From the NCBI GenBank assembly GCA_034434895.1, contig DAOTYI010000273.1:1-15637 (forward strand): a DNA stretch of 15,637 bases, given 5' to 3'. This document shows, piece after piece, positions 1 through 6,798 of the stretch; the stretch's first letter is position 1; each line of letters begins with the position of its first letter. The DNA is from DAOTXL01 sp034434895 (GTDB lineage Bacteria; Chloroflexota; Anaerolineae; JAAYZQ01). The notes under the pieces are model-generated. The model searched no databases. It saw nothing but the letters and a program-made list of their open reading frames with translations, and had not been told where the DNA came from. The position numbers and the translations under genes are program-made.

Positions 1-71
1 GGAAGGGGGCCAGGGGGTAGGGGTGAGGTCGAATCGAACAATGTCGAGCTACAATGCCGTCGGCCACCCAT

Positions 72-100
72 TTGACAAATCGGCCCAGATCAGGTATAGT
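72..100 (+). promoter_or_regulatory. Sigma70-type promoter for the lipoprotein-DUF881 unit
   Basis: TTGACA at 72-77 and TATAGT at 95-100 are separated by exactly 17 bases. The -35 is perfect and the -10 matches at five of six positions. Transcription would start near 107, giving a leader of about 48 bases before the ATG at 155. All three downstream genes lie close together on the same strand, so this is the likely promoter for the unit. Confidence 0.75.
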
Positions 101-154
101 ACATCTATGGTGAAATCCAGGCCAATTTGCTCATTCGAATCGGGAGGCGCAAAG

Positions 155-688
155 ATGTGGCCCAGAAACGGCAGGTCGGTGCTCCTCTGGCTCGGAGCAT
201 GGATTCTGGCCCTGGTTGCTCTGGCCGGGTGTGCAGAGGTGCAGGTGGTGGATACAACGCCGGCAGCCAGCACCCCAGAAGCGTTTGCGAGCCCCCTTGC
301 GGTGCAGGGTGAACGACACAATCTGGCCATCCTGGCCGTAGATTTCGATCCCCCTCTGGACTATCAGCAGTTGATCCTCCGCCGCCAATCGGTCGCGCTG
401 TTGGTGGCCGTCGAGAATAGCGGGACCGGTACAGAGCGGAATGTGGTTGTGCAGGCGCAACTTTCCACGCCAGAAGACCCCGATCTGCTTCTCAGCCAGG
501 AGGCAGAGGCCGCCTCGATCGCTCCGGGCCAGATCCAGCTCGTCCGCTTTACCCGATTGGGGGAGATCCCCTACCATCACACCTATCATCTCGAAGTGAG
601 GGTCAGGCCGGTGGCGGGGGAAGAGAGCCTCGACGACAACCGGAAGGCGTTCGACATCCAGATCCATCAAAACGAGGGCCAGCCCTGA
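155..688 (+). CDS. CARDB-like lipoprotein
   Basis: A 177-residue putative lipoprotein. Residues 1-26 form a signal peptide: basic start (MWPRNGR), hydrophobic core (LLWLGAWILALVALAG) and lipobox LAGC with Cys26 as the lipidation site. A short linker precedes one beta-sandwich-like domain (about 50-172) with the CARDB pattern: VENSGTGTERNV, then IAPGQIQLVRF, then YHLEVRVRPVAGEESLDDNRKAFDI. CARDB domains are extracellular adhesion or binding modules without known catalysis, so the ligand is unknown. I chose ATG 155 because GGGAGG at 142-147 is a good ribosome site and the lipobox spacing is right. The frame is open upstream to 23, but ATG 107 would sit at the predicted transcription start. It is the first gene of a unit with two DUF881 genes, 41 bases ahead of the next. 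Confidence 0.75.
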   Translation: MWPRNGRSVLLWLGAWILALVALAGCAEVQVVDTTPAASTPEAFASPLAVQGERHNLAILAVDFDPPLDYQQLILRRQSVALLVAVENSGTGTERNVVVQAQLSTPEDPDLLLSQEAEAASIAPGQIQLVRFTRLGEIPYHHTYHLEVRVRPVAGEESLDDNRKAFDIQIHQNEGQP

Positions 689-729
689 GCCGATCGGGCC
701 GGAACCCAATAACGGCTTGAAGGAGCAAG

Positions 730-1458
730 TTGGCGCGGGACCGCATCGTCCATCCTCTTCTCACCCTGCTGGTGGGCCTGACGTTGGGCCTGTTGCTGAG
801 CCTGGTTCGGCAGCCTCTCGCCGGGACGACGGCCGCCTCCCCGGAGGCCGGGGCGAGCCGCATCCAGGTCAGCGTGCAGCGCCTGGAGGCCGAGCAACAG
901 GCGCTCAAGGCCGAACTGGCGGACCTGCGCCAGGAGCTGGTGGAGCGGCAACAGCAGATCGCCGCCAGCAGCGATCGGCTCCAGGCTCTGAAGGCCGAGA
1001 CCGATCGGCAACGGCTTCTGGCCGGTCTGACCCCGGTGCAGGGACCGGGGGTGGTGGTGATCCTGGATGACAGTGCCATCCAGATCCCGCCGGGAGCCGA
1101 TCCCAATGCCTACCTCATCCACGAATATGACCTGCGGGACATCGTCAACCTGCTGTGGATGGCCGGTTCAGAAGCGGTGGCCATCAATGATGAACGTCTG
1201 GTGAGCCACTCTTCGATCTACTGTGTGGGCAGCACGGTGATGGTCAACAGCACGCGGCTTTCCCCCCCCTATCTCATCCGGGCTATCGGCAACCCGCGCG
1301 TGCAGCAGGATTACCTGCGCAACCCCTCCTATCTGACGGCGCTGAAAGAAAAACAGCGCCTGTACGGCCTTCGCTTCGACGTGACGGCCATCGCCAACCT
1401 GACATTGCCCGCCTATAGCGGCGGATTTCTCATCCGCTATGCCCGGCCAGGGGAGTGA
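730..1458 (+). CDS. DUF881 family membrane-anchored protein (first copy)
   Basis: A 242-residue DUF881 (YlxW/YlxX-like) protein. Residues 7-28 form one transmembrane segment, about 43-100 are a Glu/Gln/Leu-rich coiled coil, and about 102-240 are the DUF881 domain with the family signatures GPGVVVILDDS, HEYDLRDIVNLLWMAGSEAVAINDERL and SSIYCVGSTVMVNS. Most of the protein should lie outside the membrane. In Bacillus the homologues sit in the cell-division gene region, but the biochemical role is unknown. The start is TTG 730 with AAGGAG at 720-725, four bases away. The stop overlaps the start of a second DUF881 gene. Family assignment is firm and function is not. Confidence 0.85.
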   Translation: MARDRIVHPLLTLLVGLTLGLLLSLVRQPLAGTTAASPEAGASRIQVSVQRLEAEQQALKAELADLRQELVERQQQIAASSDRLQALKAETDRQRLLAGLTPVQGPGVVVILDDSAIQIPPGADPNAYLIHEYDLRDIVNLLWMAGSEAVAINDERLVSHSSIYCVGSTVMVNSTRLSPPYLIRAIGNPRVQQDYLRNPSYLTALKEKQRLYGLRFDVTAIANLTLPAYSGGFLIRYARPGE

Positions 1459-2147
1459 TGGACGGCAGCGAGCGGAAAAGAGGGTGGGCGAGCTGGCTCC
1501 CGCTGACGGCGATCACCCTGGGGCTGGGGCTGCTGCTGGTGGTGCAATTGCGCACCCAGCAGACGGCCCGGCAGGCGGGCGGGGGCGAGGAATGGGCTTT
1601 TGTCGTCGCCGACCTGATCGAAGGCAATGCCCGCCTGCGGAGGGAGACTGAGGCGCTCCAGGCACAACTGGCCAGGTTCCAGGAGGCCGCAGGCAGCGGT
1701 GCCCTCTTGCAATCCCTTGTGGACGAGACCAACCAACTGCGCATCGCCAACGGGCTGGTCGAGGTCTCAGGCCCGGGAGTTGAGGTGGTGATCGCCAGCC
1801 CCGTCAGCGCATTGGACCTGCAAGACCTGCTGAACGAGTTGCGCAACGCTGGAGCCGAGGCCCTGGCCCTGAACGGACGGCGGATCGTCGTCTGGTCGGC
1901 CATCGGCACCGATGGCCGGTCGGTGACGGTGGATGGACGGCCGGTGGAGTTGCCCTATCGCCTGCAGGCCATCGGCAACGCCCACACCCTGGAGGTGGCC
2001 CTGCTGCGCCCCGGCGGACTGATCGGCGCGCTGCGGCAGGCCCGTGGAGGGGGCTCGATTACTGTAAGCCAGCAGGAAAAACTGACCCTGCCGGTGTATG
2101 ATCAGCCTGTGCAGTTTGCCTACGCCCGGCCGGTCGAAGCACCCTGA
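1455..2147 (+). CDS. DUF881 family membrane-anchored protein (second copy)
   Basis: A 230-residue diverged paralogue of the preceding gene. Residues 13-32 form a transmembrane segment, about 55-95 a coiled coil, and about 97-228 the DUF881 domain (VSGPGVEVVIASP, LLNELRNAGAEALALNGRRIV, PYRLQAIGNAHTL, KLTLPVYDQPVQFAYARP). The conserved Cys and DE residues of copy one are absent here. The start is GTG 1455, which overlaps the previous stop as GTGA. ATG 1458 is equally possible and differs by one residue. The GGGGAG stretch at 1450-1455 is too close to act as a normal ribosome site, so translation is probably coupled. Two adjacent DUF881 copies suggest a hetero-oligomer, which is inference. The gene converges with the synthase gene, with seven bases between the stops. 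Confidence 0.83.
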   Translation: MMDGSERKRGWASWLPLTAITLGLGLLLVVQLRTQQTARQAGGGEEWAFVVADLIEGNARLRRETEALQAQLARFQEAAGSGALLQSLVDETNQLRIANGLVEVSGPGVEVVIASPVSALDLQDLLNELRNAGAEALALNGRRIVVWSAIGTDGRSVTVDGRPVELPYRLQAIGNAHTLEVALLRPGGLIGALRQARGGGSITVSQQEKLTLPVYDQPVQFAYARPVEAP

Positions 2148-2154
2148 AACCGTT

Positions 2155-3336
2155 TTACGGAATCAGGTTCAGCATGCGCCCCACCTTGCTGAACTTGTCC
2201 AGCACAAAGGCCATCTGCTCCTCGGTGTGAGTGGCCATGTAACTGGTGCGCAACAGCGACAGGTTGGGGGGCACGGCCGGGGGGATGACAGGGTTGGTGT
2301 AGACCCCCTCCTCAAACAACATCTTCCAGATGAAAAAGGTGGCCTGCATGTCGCCGATGATGATGGGGATGATCGGCGTCTGACTGGATCCGGTGTTAAA
2401 GCCCAGCTTCTGAAACTCCTGCCTCATATAGTTGCCGATCTGGTTGACCCGCTCGATCCGCTCCGGCTCTGCGATCATCACTTCCAGAGCAGCCGAGACG
2501 GCCGCCACATTGCCCGGCGGCATCGAGGCGCTGAAGATGAGGGAGCGGGCATGGTGCTGGATGTAATGGATCACCGGCTCCGAGCCGGCGATGAACCCCC
2601 CCAGCGAGGCGAACGACTTGCTAAAGGTGCCCATCACCAGGTCCACCTCGTCGTTGACCCCCAGGTGAATGGCCGTGCCCTTGCCACCGCCCAGGATGCC
2701 GATGGAGTGGGCGTCGTCCACCATCAGCCGGGCGTTGTACTTGCGGCACAGGGCGGCGATCTCCGGCAGGGGGGCGATGTCCCCCCCCATGCTAAAGACC
2801 CCATCCACCACCACCAGCTTGCCAGCTTCCGCCGGGATCTGGCTCAACACCCGGTCCAGATCCTGCATGTCGTTGTGGCGGAAGCGCTTCATCGTCCCCA
2901 ACGACAGGCGACAACCATCCACAATGCTGGCATGATCCTCCTTGTCGGTGATGACATAATCCCCCCGACCGACCAGGGCCGAGATAGTGCCCAGGTTGGT
3001 CTGATAGCCGGTGCTGAACACCAGCGCCGCCTCTTTTTCCACATACTCGGCCAGCCGCTTTTCCAGGTCCAGATGCCAGGCCAGCGTGCCGTTCAAAAAG
3101 CGGGAGCCGGTGCAGCTCGTGCCAAAGCGGCGGGTCGCTTCAATGGCCGCTTCTCGCACCCTGGGATGGGTGGTCAGCCCCAGATAGTTGTTGGAGCCGA
3201 TCATCACCAGCCGTTTGCCGCCGATGGTGACCTCGGTGCCTTCCGTATCGTCCAGGGGCATAAAGTAGGGGTAGAAACCGGAAGCCTGCAACTCCCGCGC
3301 CTCGGTGAATTTCCAGCATTTTTCAAAGAGGTCCAT
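2155..3336 (-). CDS. Alpha-oxoamine synthase, serine palmitoyltransferase-like
   Basis: A 393-residue PLP-dependent fold-type I enzyme of the AONS/KBL/SPT family, which condenses an amino acid with an acyl-CoA with loss of CO2. Visible motifs are SNNYLGL (48-54), GTSCTGSRFLNGT (72-84), DHASIVDG with His135 that should stack on PLP, VDDAHSIG with Asp207 and His210, and GTFSKSFASLGG with Lys240 as the Schiff-base lysine. The stretches VVDGVFSMGGDIAPLPEI and RSLIFSASMPP look more like bacterial serine palmitoyltransferases than glycine-using KBL or BioF, so the product may be 3-ketosphinganine or a related aminoketone. Substrate is inferred. No biotin gene is nearby. Start ATG 3336 is set by GAGGAG (complement of 3342-3347), five bases upstream. 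The frame is open further upstream, but that part is not family-like. Second gene after fmdB. Confidence 0.88.
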   Translation of the reverse strand: MDLFEKCWKFTEARELQASGFYPYFMPLDDTEGTEVTIGGKRLVMIGSNNYLGLTTHPRVREAAIEATRRFGTSCTGSRFLNGTLAWHLDLEKRLAEYVEKEAALVFSTGYQTNLGTISALVGRGDYVITDKEDHASIVDGCRLSLGTMKRFRHNDMQDLDRVLSQIPAEAGKLVVVDGVFSMGGDIAPLPEIAALCRKYNARLMVDDAHSIGILGGGKGTAIHLGVNDEVDLVMGTFSKSFASLGGFIAGSEPVIHYIQHHARSLIFSASMPPGNVAAVSAALEVMIAEPERIERVNQIGNYMRQEFQKLGFNTGSSQTPIIPIIIGDMQATFFIWKMLFEEGVYTNPVIPPAVPPNLSLLRTSYMATHTEEQMAFVLDKFSKVGRMLNLIP

Positions 3337-3374
3337 CTTTTCTCCTCGTCTCTGTTGTGGATGGCTGAGGGCCT

Positions 3375-3402
3375 GTAGGGCAACTGCTCGCCGTTGCCCT
3401 GC
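3375..3402. repeat. Palindromic dispersed element, degenerate copy 1
   Basis: Arms AGGGCAAC (3377-3384) and GTTGCCCT (3393-3400) flank an eight-base loop. The element matches the perfect 28-base palindrome at 8146-8173, apart from one change in the right arm and altered terminal bases. It lies between the fmdB stop and the synthase start on the shared minus-strand transcript. It could be a processing or attenuating hairpin, but no T-run follows. Confidence 0.6.
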
Positions 3403-3641
3403 TAGTGGCGGCAGGTGGTGCAACTGGTGGCACTGCACGAGGCACAACTGTGCCCCGTCCCACTGACGGCGTGGGTTTCACCATTGCTGCCTTTGCTGAC
3501 GGCGGCAAAGAGCGAGATAGCCCGTGAGGTGTGAGGGCTGCCACAGCAGACACATTCTACCGGAGCGTCTGCCTGGCTCATGGGACGCAACTTTTCGAAT
3601 GTGGTCTGGCAATCGGCACAACGGTATTCGTAAATGGGCAT
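3402..3641 (-). CDS. FmdB-family zinc ribbon protein
   Basis: A 79-residue protein beginning MPIYEYRCADCQTTFEKL, the hallmark of the FmdB/CxxC_CxxC_SSSS regulatory family. The ribbon cysteines are Cys8, Cys11, Cys30 and Cys33 (CVCC). A low-complexity Gly/Ser/His stretch leads to a second cysteine cluster, CASC (66-69) and CTTC (74-77), before a terminal RH. That tail could bind another metal. Proteins of this family are presumed regulators or metal-binding adaptors, with no firm reaction assigned. Start ATG 3641 has GGAGGAA (complement of 3649-3655) seven bases upstream. The frame continues upstream without family similarity. The predicted promoter at 3711-3739 lies about 63 bases ahead, and the synthase gene follows 65 bases downstream. 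Confidence 0.85.
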   Translation of the reverse strand: MPIYEYRCADCQTTFEKLRPMSQADAPVECVCCGSPHTSRAISLFAAVSKGSNGETHAVSGTGHSCASCSATSCTTCRH

Positions 3642-3691
3642 CGCCTTGTTCCTCCACTCCAACACCGGTTTGTCCCTGCAAGCCTTGCAAT

Positions 3692-3720
3692 TTGGCCCAC
3701 AGGCGGGCTTATTGTACAAT
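3692..3720 (+). promoter_or_regulatory. Rightward promoter for the PAS gene
   Basis: TTGGCC (3692-3697), a 17-base spacer and TACAAT (3715-3720). Four of six -35 bases and five of six -10 bases match consensus. The start would fall near 3727, about 43 bases before the PAS gene ATG. The -10 is half of the palindrome ATTGTACAAT (3711-3720), shared with the opposite promoter. Confidence 0.5.
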
Positions 3721-3739
3721 GCTTTCGGGATTCGGTCAA
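3711..3739 (-). promoter_or_regulatory. Leftward promoter for fmdB and the oxoamine synthase
   Basis: Read on the minus strand, TTGACC (complement of 3734-3739), a 17-base spacer and TACAAT (complement of 3711-3716). Five of six bases match in each box. Transcription would begin near 3704, about 63 bases before the fmdB ATG. Confidence 0.55.
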
Positions 3740-3769
3740 GATACCGGACAGGTCTCAAAGGAGGAAGAG

Positions 3770-4108
3770 ATGGTTGACTCTGCCCTGCTGACTGCCATCC
3801 TGGACAGCCTCAAAGATCCGCTGCTCTTTGCAGACACGGAACATCGGATCCGCTACATGAACAAAGCAGCCACGACCTACTATCAAGAGGGACAGGCTCT
3901 GCTGGGCCGCTCGCTGCTGGATTGCCACAACGAACAGTCGCAGCGCATGATCCGGGACATCCTGGCGGCCATGCAGGCTGAGGGGTTGGAGGAGCAGCTC
4001 ATCACCGACAATGAGAAGCATCGGATCTACATGCGGGCGGTGCGCGATGCCGATGGCCGGGTGCTGGGGTACTACGAACGCTATGAACCACCGCGTCGGT
4101 GTCTTTGA
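3770..4108 (+). CDS. Stand-alone PAS domain protein
   Basis: A 112-residue protein that is almost entirely one PAS-like sensor domain: ILDSLKDPLLFADTEHRIRYMNKAATTYY, then LLGRSLLDCHNEQSQRMIRDIL, then KHRIYMRAVRDADGRVLGYYERYEP. The cHN..S...I..IL stretch resembles the C-terminal PAS of DUF438 proteins. There is no kinase, cyclase or DNA-binding domain, so it must act through a partner or as a small-molecule binder. The ligand cannot be read from sequence. Start ATG 3770 is fixed by AAAGGAGG at 3757-3764. The upstream open frame runs through the promoter and is not coding. It probably forms an operon with the TIGR04076 gene 42 bases downstream. Confidence 0.8.
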   Translation: MVDSALLTAILDSLKDPLLFADTEHRIRYMNKAATTYYQEGQALLGRSLLDCHNEQSQRMIRDILAAMQAEGLEEQLITDNEKHRIYMRAVRDADGRVLGYYERYEPPRRCL

Positions 4109-4150
4109 TCTCCTGAGCCTGTGTCGCGCCGCGTCAGGGAGGGACAGACA

Positions 4151-4447
4151 GTGAAAAAGTGGTACCAGGAAGGCTGGCGCTTCCAGATCGAGGTGGTGCG
4201 GGTGGGAAAAGAGAACCGGGCCGAGGAGTGCCGGCTGGGCCTGGAGCCGGGCGATACCTTCGAGTGCACCTATGGCACCCCGGCCAACTTTTGCCCTACC
4301 TCGTTCCTCAAAATCTTCCCGGCCTTGGAGGCGGTCCGTTGTGAGGGCGATCTGCGCTACCTGGGGGGAGCCGGACCGGCTGAAATCTCGCTTCTCTGTC
4401 CCGACGGCGTGGTGTGGTTCCGGCTGATAGGGGAGCGAACCGCCTAG
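4151..4447 (+). CDS. TIGR04076 family protein
   Basis: A 98-residue protein with the features of the small TIGR04076 family: an N-terminal beta strand FQIEVVRVG, a Cys followed by LGLEPGDTFEC, the CP motif in NFCPTSFLKIFPALEAVRCEGDL, and a C-terminal SLLCPDGVVWFRLIG. Cysteines occur near residues 29, 41, 49, 64 and 84, and some may bind metal. The family has no established function. Start GTG 4151 is supported by GGGAGGG at 4137-4143, seven bases away. GTG 4121 is an in-frame alternative lacking that signal and family similarity. It lies directly downstream of the PAS gene. Confidence 0.75.
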   Translation: MKKWYQEGWRFQIEVVRVGKENRAEECRLGLEPGDTFECTYGTPANFCPTSFLKIFPALEAVRCEGDLRYLGGAGPAEISLLCPDGVVWFRLIGERTA

Positions 4448-4452
4448 ACAGA

Positions 4453-4482
4453 CTAATATCCAATCTCTAATATCCAATATCC
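4453..4482. repeat. Short heptanucleotide tandem repeat (4 units)
   Basis: Four consecutive seven-base units, ctaatat, ccaatct, ctaatat, ccaatat, plus a trailing cc. It lies between the TIGR04076 stop and the tldD ribosome site. It is AT-rich compared with its surroundings and alternates two variants of the unit, as in the other two arrays in the window. Confidence 0.7.
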
Positions 4483-4501
4483 GACAAGAAGGAGGATAGA
4501 A

Positions 4502-5974
4502 TTGAAAGAACTAACAGACAGAGCCCTGAACCTGGCCCAGGTCCAGGGCGCAAGCTATGCGGACATCCGCATCGTTCGGCGGCGCACCCAGAATATCACC
4601 GTCAAGAACGGGGTGGTGGAGGCGATCTCGGACAATGAGAGCCAGGGCTTTGGGGTGCGGGTGGTGGTGGATGGGGCGTGGGGCTTTGCCAGTTCGGCCC
4701 TCCTCACCTCCGCCGAGGTAGACCGGGTGACCGCCCTGGCGGTACAGATCGCCCGCGCCAGCGCCCTGTTCAAGGTCCGCGATGTTCGATTGGGGCCGCC
4801 GGTGACCAGCGTGGGCACCTACCGCACGCCGGTCCAGATCGATCCCTGGGCCATCTCGCTGGAGGACAAAATCTCCCTGCTCCTCCAGGCCGATGCCGGG
4901 TTGCGCAGCTCACCAGGTGTGACGGTGGCCACGTCGAGCCTGGCCTTCTGGCAGGAAGAGAAAACCTTCGCCAACAGCGAGGGAGCGTTTGTGGAACAGA
5001 CGATCATCGAGTCGGGCGGGGGCATTGAAGCCCTGGCCGTGGACCGACAGAAGGGCGAGGTGCAGAAACGCTCCTATCCTAACTCCTTTGCCCGTGACCA
5101 GCGCACCGAGGGTTGGGAAGCGATCCTGCGCATGGACCTGCCGGGCAATGCCCCGCGCATCGGCGAGGAGGCGGTAGCCCTGCTCAGCGCCGACCCCTGC
5201 CCCAGCGGGGTGACCACCCTCATCCTGGGGCCGACCCAGCTTGCCCTTCAGATCCACGAGTCGTGCGGCCACCCCAGCGAGCTGGACCGGGTGTTCGGCA
5301 CCGAGGCCAGCTATGCCGGCACCAGCTTCCTCACCCCGGACAAGTACGGCACCTTCCGCTACGGCTCCGAAATCGTCAACCTGACCGCCGATGCCACCAT
5401 CCCCGGTGGCCTGGGCACCTTCGGCTGGGATGACGAAGGGGTGCCCGCCCAGCGGGTGCCCATCGTCCGCCACGGCATCTTTTGCGGCTACCTGAGCTCA
5501 CGGGAAACGGTCCAGCAGCTCCGCGAAATCGTGGGCGACGCCGCTCCAGAGCAGTCGGGCGGGGCGATGCGCGCCGACGGCTGGAGCCGCCTGCCCATTA
5601 TCCGCATGACCAACGTCAGCCTGGAGCCGGGCGAGTGGACCTTTGAGGACCTGGTGGCCGACACCGACGAAGGGATTTACATGGAGCTGAACAAAAGCTG
5701 GAGCATTGACGACAGACGACTCAACTTCCAGTTCGGCACCGAGATCGCCTACGAGATCAAGGGGGGCAAGCTGGGCCGGATGCTCAAGAACGCCACCTAC
5801 ACCGGCATCACGCCCCAGTTCTGGGGCAGTTGTGATGCCATCTGCAACGCTGACCACTGGCGGGTGTGGGGCACGCCCAATTGCGGCAAAGGCCAGCCCG
5901 GCCAGATCGCTCACACCGGCCACGGCGCCGCTCCGGCCCGCTTCCGCAACGTGCAGGTCGGGGTGATGAGGTAG
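4502..5974 (+). CDS. tldD: TldD-type metalloprotease
   Basis: A 490-residue protein of the TldD/PmbA family, about normal length. The catalytic metal motif HESCGH (His252, Glu253, His257) identifies the active TldD-type subunit. In TldD-TldE complexes the metal is held by the two histidines and a C-terminal Cys, which fits Cys461 in PNCGKGQPGQ. Further family blocks are NGVVEAISDNESQGFGVRVVVDGAWGF (37-63), YAGTSFLTPDKYG and HTGHGAAPARFRNVQVG. E. coli TldD-TldE degrades unfolded peptides and trims modified peptides such as microcin B17. No such peptide is visible here, so the substrate is unknown. Start TTG 4502 has AAGGAGG (4489-4495) six bases upstream. The partner subunit is at 6799, separated by a toxin-antitoxin module. 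Confidence 0.92.
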   Translation: MKELTDRALNLAQVQGASYADIRIVRRRTQNITVKNGVVEAISDNESQGFGVRVVVDGAWGFASSALLTSAEVDRVTALAVQIARASALFKVRDVRLGPPVTSVGTYRTPVQIDPWAISLEDKISLLLQADAGLRSSPGVTVATSSLAFWQEEKTFANSEGAFVEQTIIESGGGIEALAVDRQKGEVQKRSYPNSFARDQRTEGWEAILRMDLPGNAPRIGEEAVALLSADPCPSGVTTLILGPTQLALQIHESCGHPSELDRVFGTEASYAGTSFLTPDKYGTFRYGSEIVNLTADATIPGGLGTFGWDDEGVPAQRVPIVRHGIFCGYLSSRETVQQLREIVGDAAPEQSGGAMRADGWSRLPIIRMTNVSLEPGEWTFEDLVADTDEGIYMELNKSWSIDDRRLNFQFGTEIAYEIKGGKLGRMLKNATYTGITPQFWGSCDAICNADHWRVWGTPNCGKGQPGQIAHTGHGAAPARFRNVQVGVMR

Positions 5975-6004
5975 CCAGGAACAAAGACACCCAAGAGGGT
6001 ATAC

Positions 6005-6414
6005 ATGGACGAGTTTGTCAGGCAGCAGGTCCATGCGTATCTGGAACGGGCGCACCGGGCGCTGCGAACCGGTTACCTGGCTCTGGACGATCAAGACTAT
6101 ATCGCCGCTGTCAACCGCGCTTACTATGCCATTTTTTACGCGGCTAATGCCCTGCTGGCCACGAAAGGACTGGAACGGAGCAAACATTCGGGCGCCATCG
6201 CCGCCTTCAGCATTTTGTCAAGACGGGATTCATCGAAGCCGAATATAGCGACCTGTACGGCACGACGATGAACGACCGGCATGAAGGCGATTACTCACTG
6301 GAATACCTGAGCTATGAGACCGCAGCCCGAGACCTGACCTGGGCAGATCGCTTTGTACAGCGGGTCGAGAGGCTTTTGGCCGAGATGGGGGTGATCATAT
6401 GGGAGGAACCTTGA
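6005..6414 (+). pseudogene. HEPN-domain (UPF0332-like) toxin gene, frameshifted
   Basis: The first part (6005 to about 6207) encodes MDEFVRQQVHAYLERAHRALRTGYLALDDQDYIAAVNRAYYAIFYAANALLATKGLERSKHSGAIAAF, an evident HEPN domain start. In that frame the protein then loses similarity and stops at 6271. Moving back one base at 6208 restores QHFVKTGFIEAEYSDLYGTTMNDRHEGDYSLEYLSYETAARDLTWADRFVQRVERLLAEMG, ending at 6414. This is exactly the missing C-terminal half, including the DRHEGDY block. The simplest reading is loss of one C (ttc-cag to ttc-ag). The intact product would be about 136 residues. HEPN proteins paired with MNT nucleotidyltransferases are usually RNase toxins. The end overlaps the MNT start by 16 bases. 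A real mutation or a sequencing error is possible. No slippery heptamer suggests programmed frameshifting. Confidence 0.8.
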
Positions 6415-6791
6415 CCCATCTGCAACAACATGAACGCCAGGCCGTTGCTGAGTTCTGCCGTCGCCTCGTGCAGCTCGACGGCGTTCGTCCGACTCGAGCA
6501 TGGCTTTTTGGTTCCAAGGCGCGTGGTGGCTTTGACCCTGACTCGGATATTGACATCCTGGTTGTGCTGGAAAGGGCAGATTGGAAACAGAAAGAGAAAA
6601 TCCGCCTGACCGACTCGCGCGTCTCGCTGGAATATGATGTGTTGCTCAATGTCCATATCCTCAGCCAGGAGCGATGGGAGGAGATGGCCTGCCATCAGGC
6701 TACACTCTGGCGTGAGATCCAGCGAGACGGTGTTGGCCTGCTACCTGAACCGGATCATGCCCCGGTCCCCGAATCTATGAACAGATTGTGA
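6399..6791 (+). CDS. MNT-type nucleotidyltransferase, HEPN/MNT antitoxin
   Basis: A 130-residue minimal nucleotidyltransferase. The Pol-beta motif is AWLFGSKARGGFDPDSDIDILVVL: Gly38-Ser39 and the acidic pair Asp50 and Asp52, with a likely third acid Asp80 in LEYDVLLNVHIL. MNT antitoxins of HEPN/MNT (type VII) pairs silence the HEPN partner, in characterised cases by adenylylating it. All key residues are present, so the enzyme looks intact although its HEPN partner is broken. ATG 6399 overlaps the HEPN end, with a G-run (6387-6391) as a weak ribosome site. The tail after about residue 112 (LLPEPDHAPVPESMNRL) is low in family-like content. Its TGA touches the ribosome site of tldE. Confidence 0.88.
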   Translation: MGGTLTHLQQHERQAVAEFCRRLVQLDGVRPTRAWLFGSKARGGFDPDSDIDILVVLERADWKQKEKIRLTDSRVSLEYDVLLNVHILSQERWEEMACHQATLWREIQRDGVGLLPEPDHAPVPESMNRL

Positions 6792-6798
6792 GGAGATT

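Noticed and set aside
23..154. Longer N-terminus for the lipoprotein, starting at 23 or 107
   Set aside because: The stretch contains the predicted promoter and lacks a signal sequence. ATG 155 has the ribosome site and places the lipobox correctly.
2148..2160. Bidirectional terminator between the converging DUF881 and synthase genes
   Set aside because: Only seven bases separate the stops, and the dyad ccgt/acgg is four base pairs. No support for a terminator.
2098..3378. Plus-strand open frame of 426 codons opposite the oxoamine synthase
   Set aside because: His/Gln-rich translation with no family match. The minus strand encodes a complete PLP enzyme with Lys240.
6203..6215. Programmed ribosomal frameshift in the HEPN gene
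   Set aside because: No X_XXY_YYZ slippery heptamer or following stimulatory hairpin is visible. A one-base loss explains it better.
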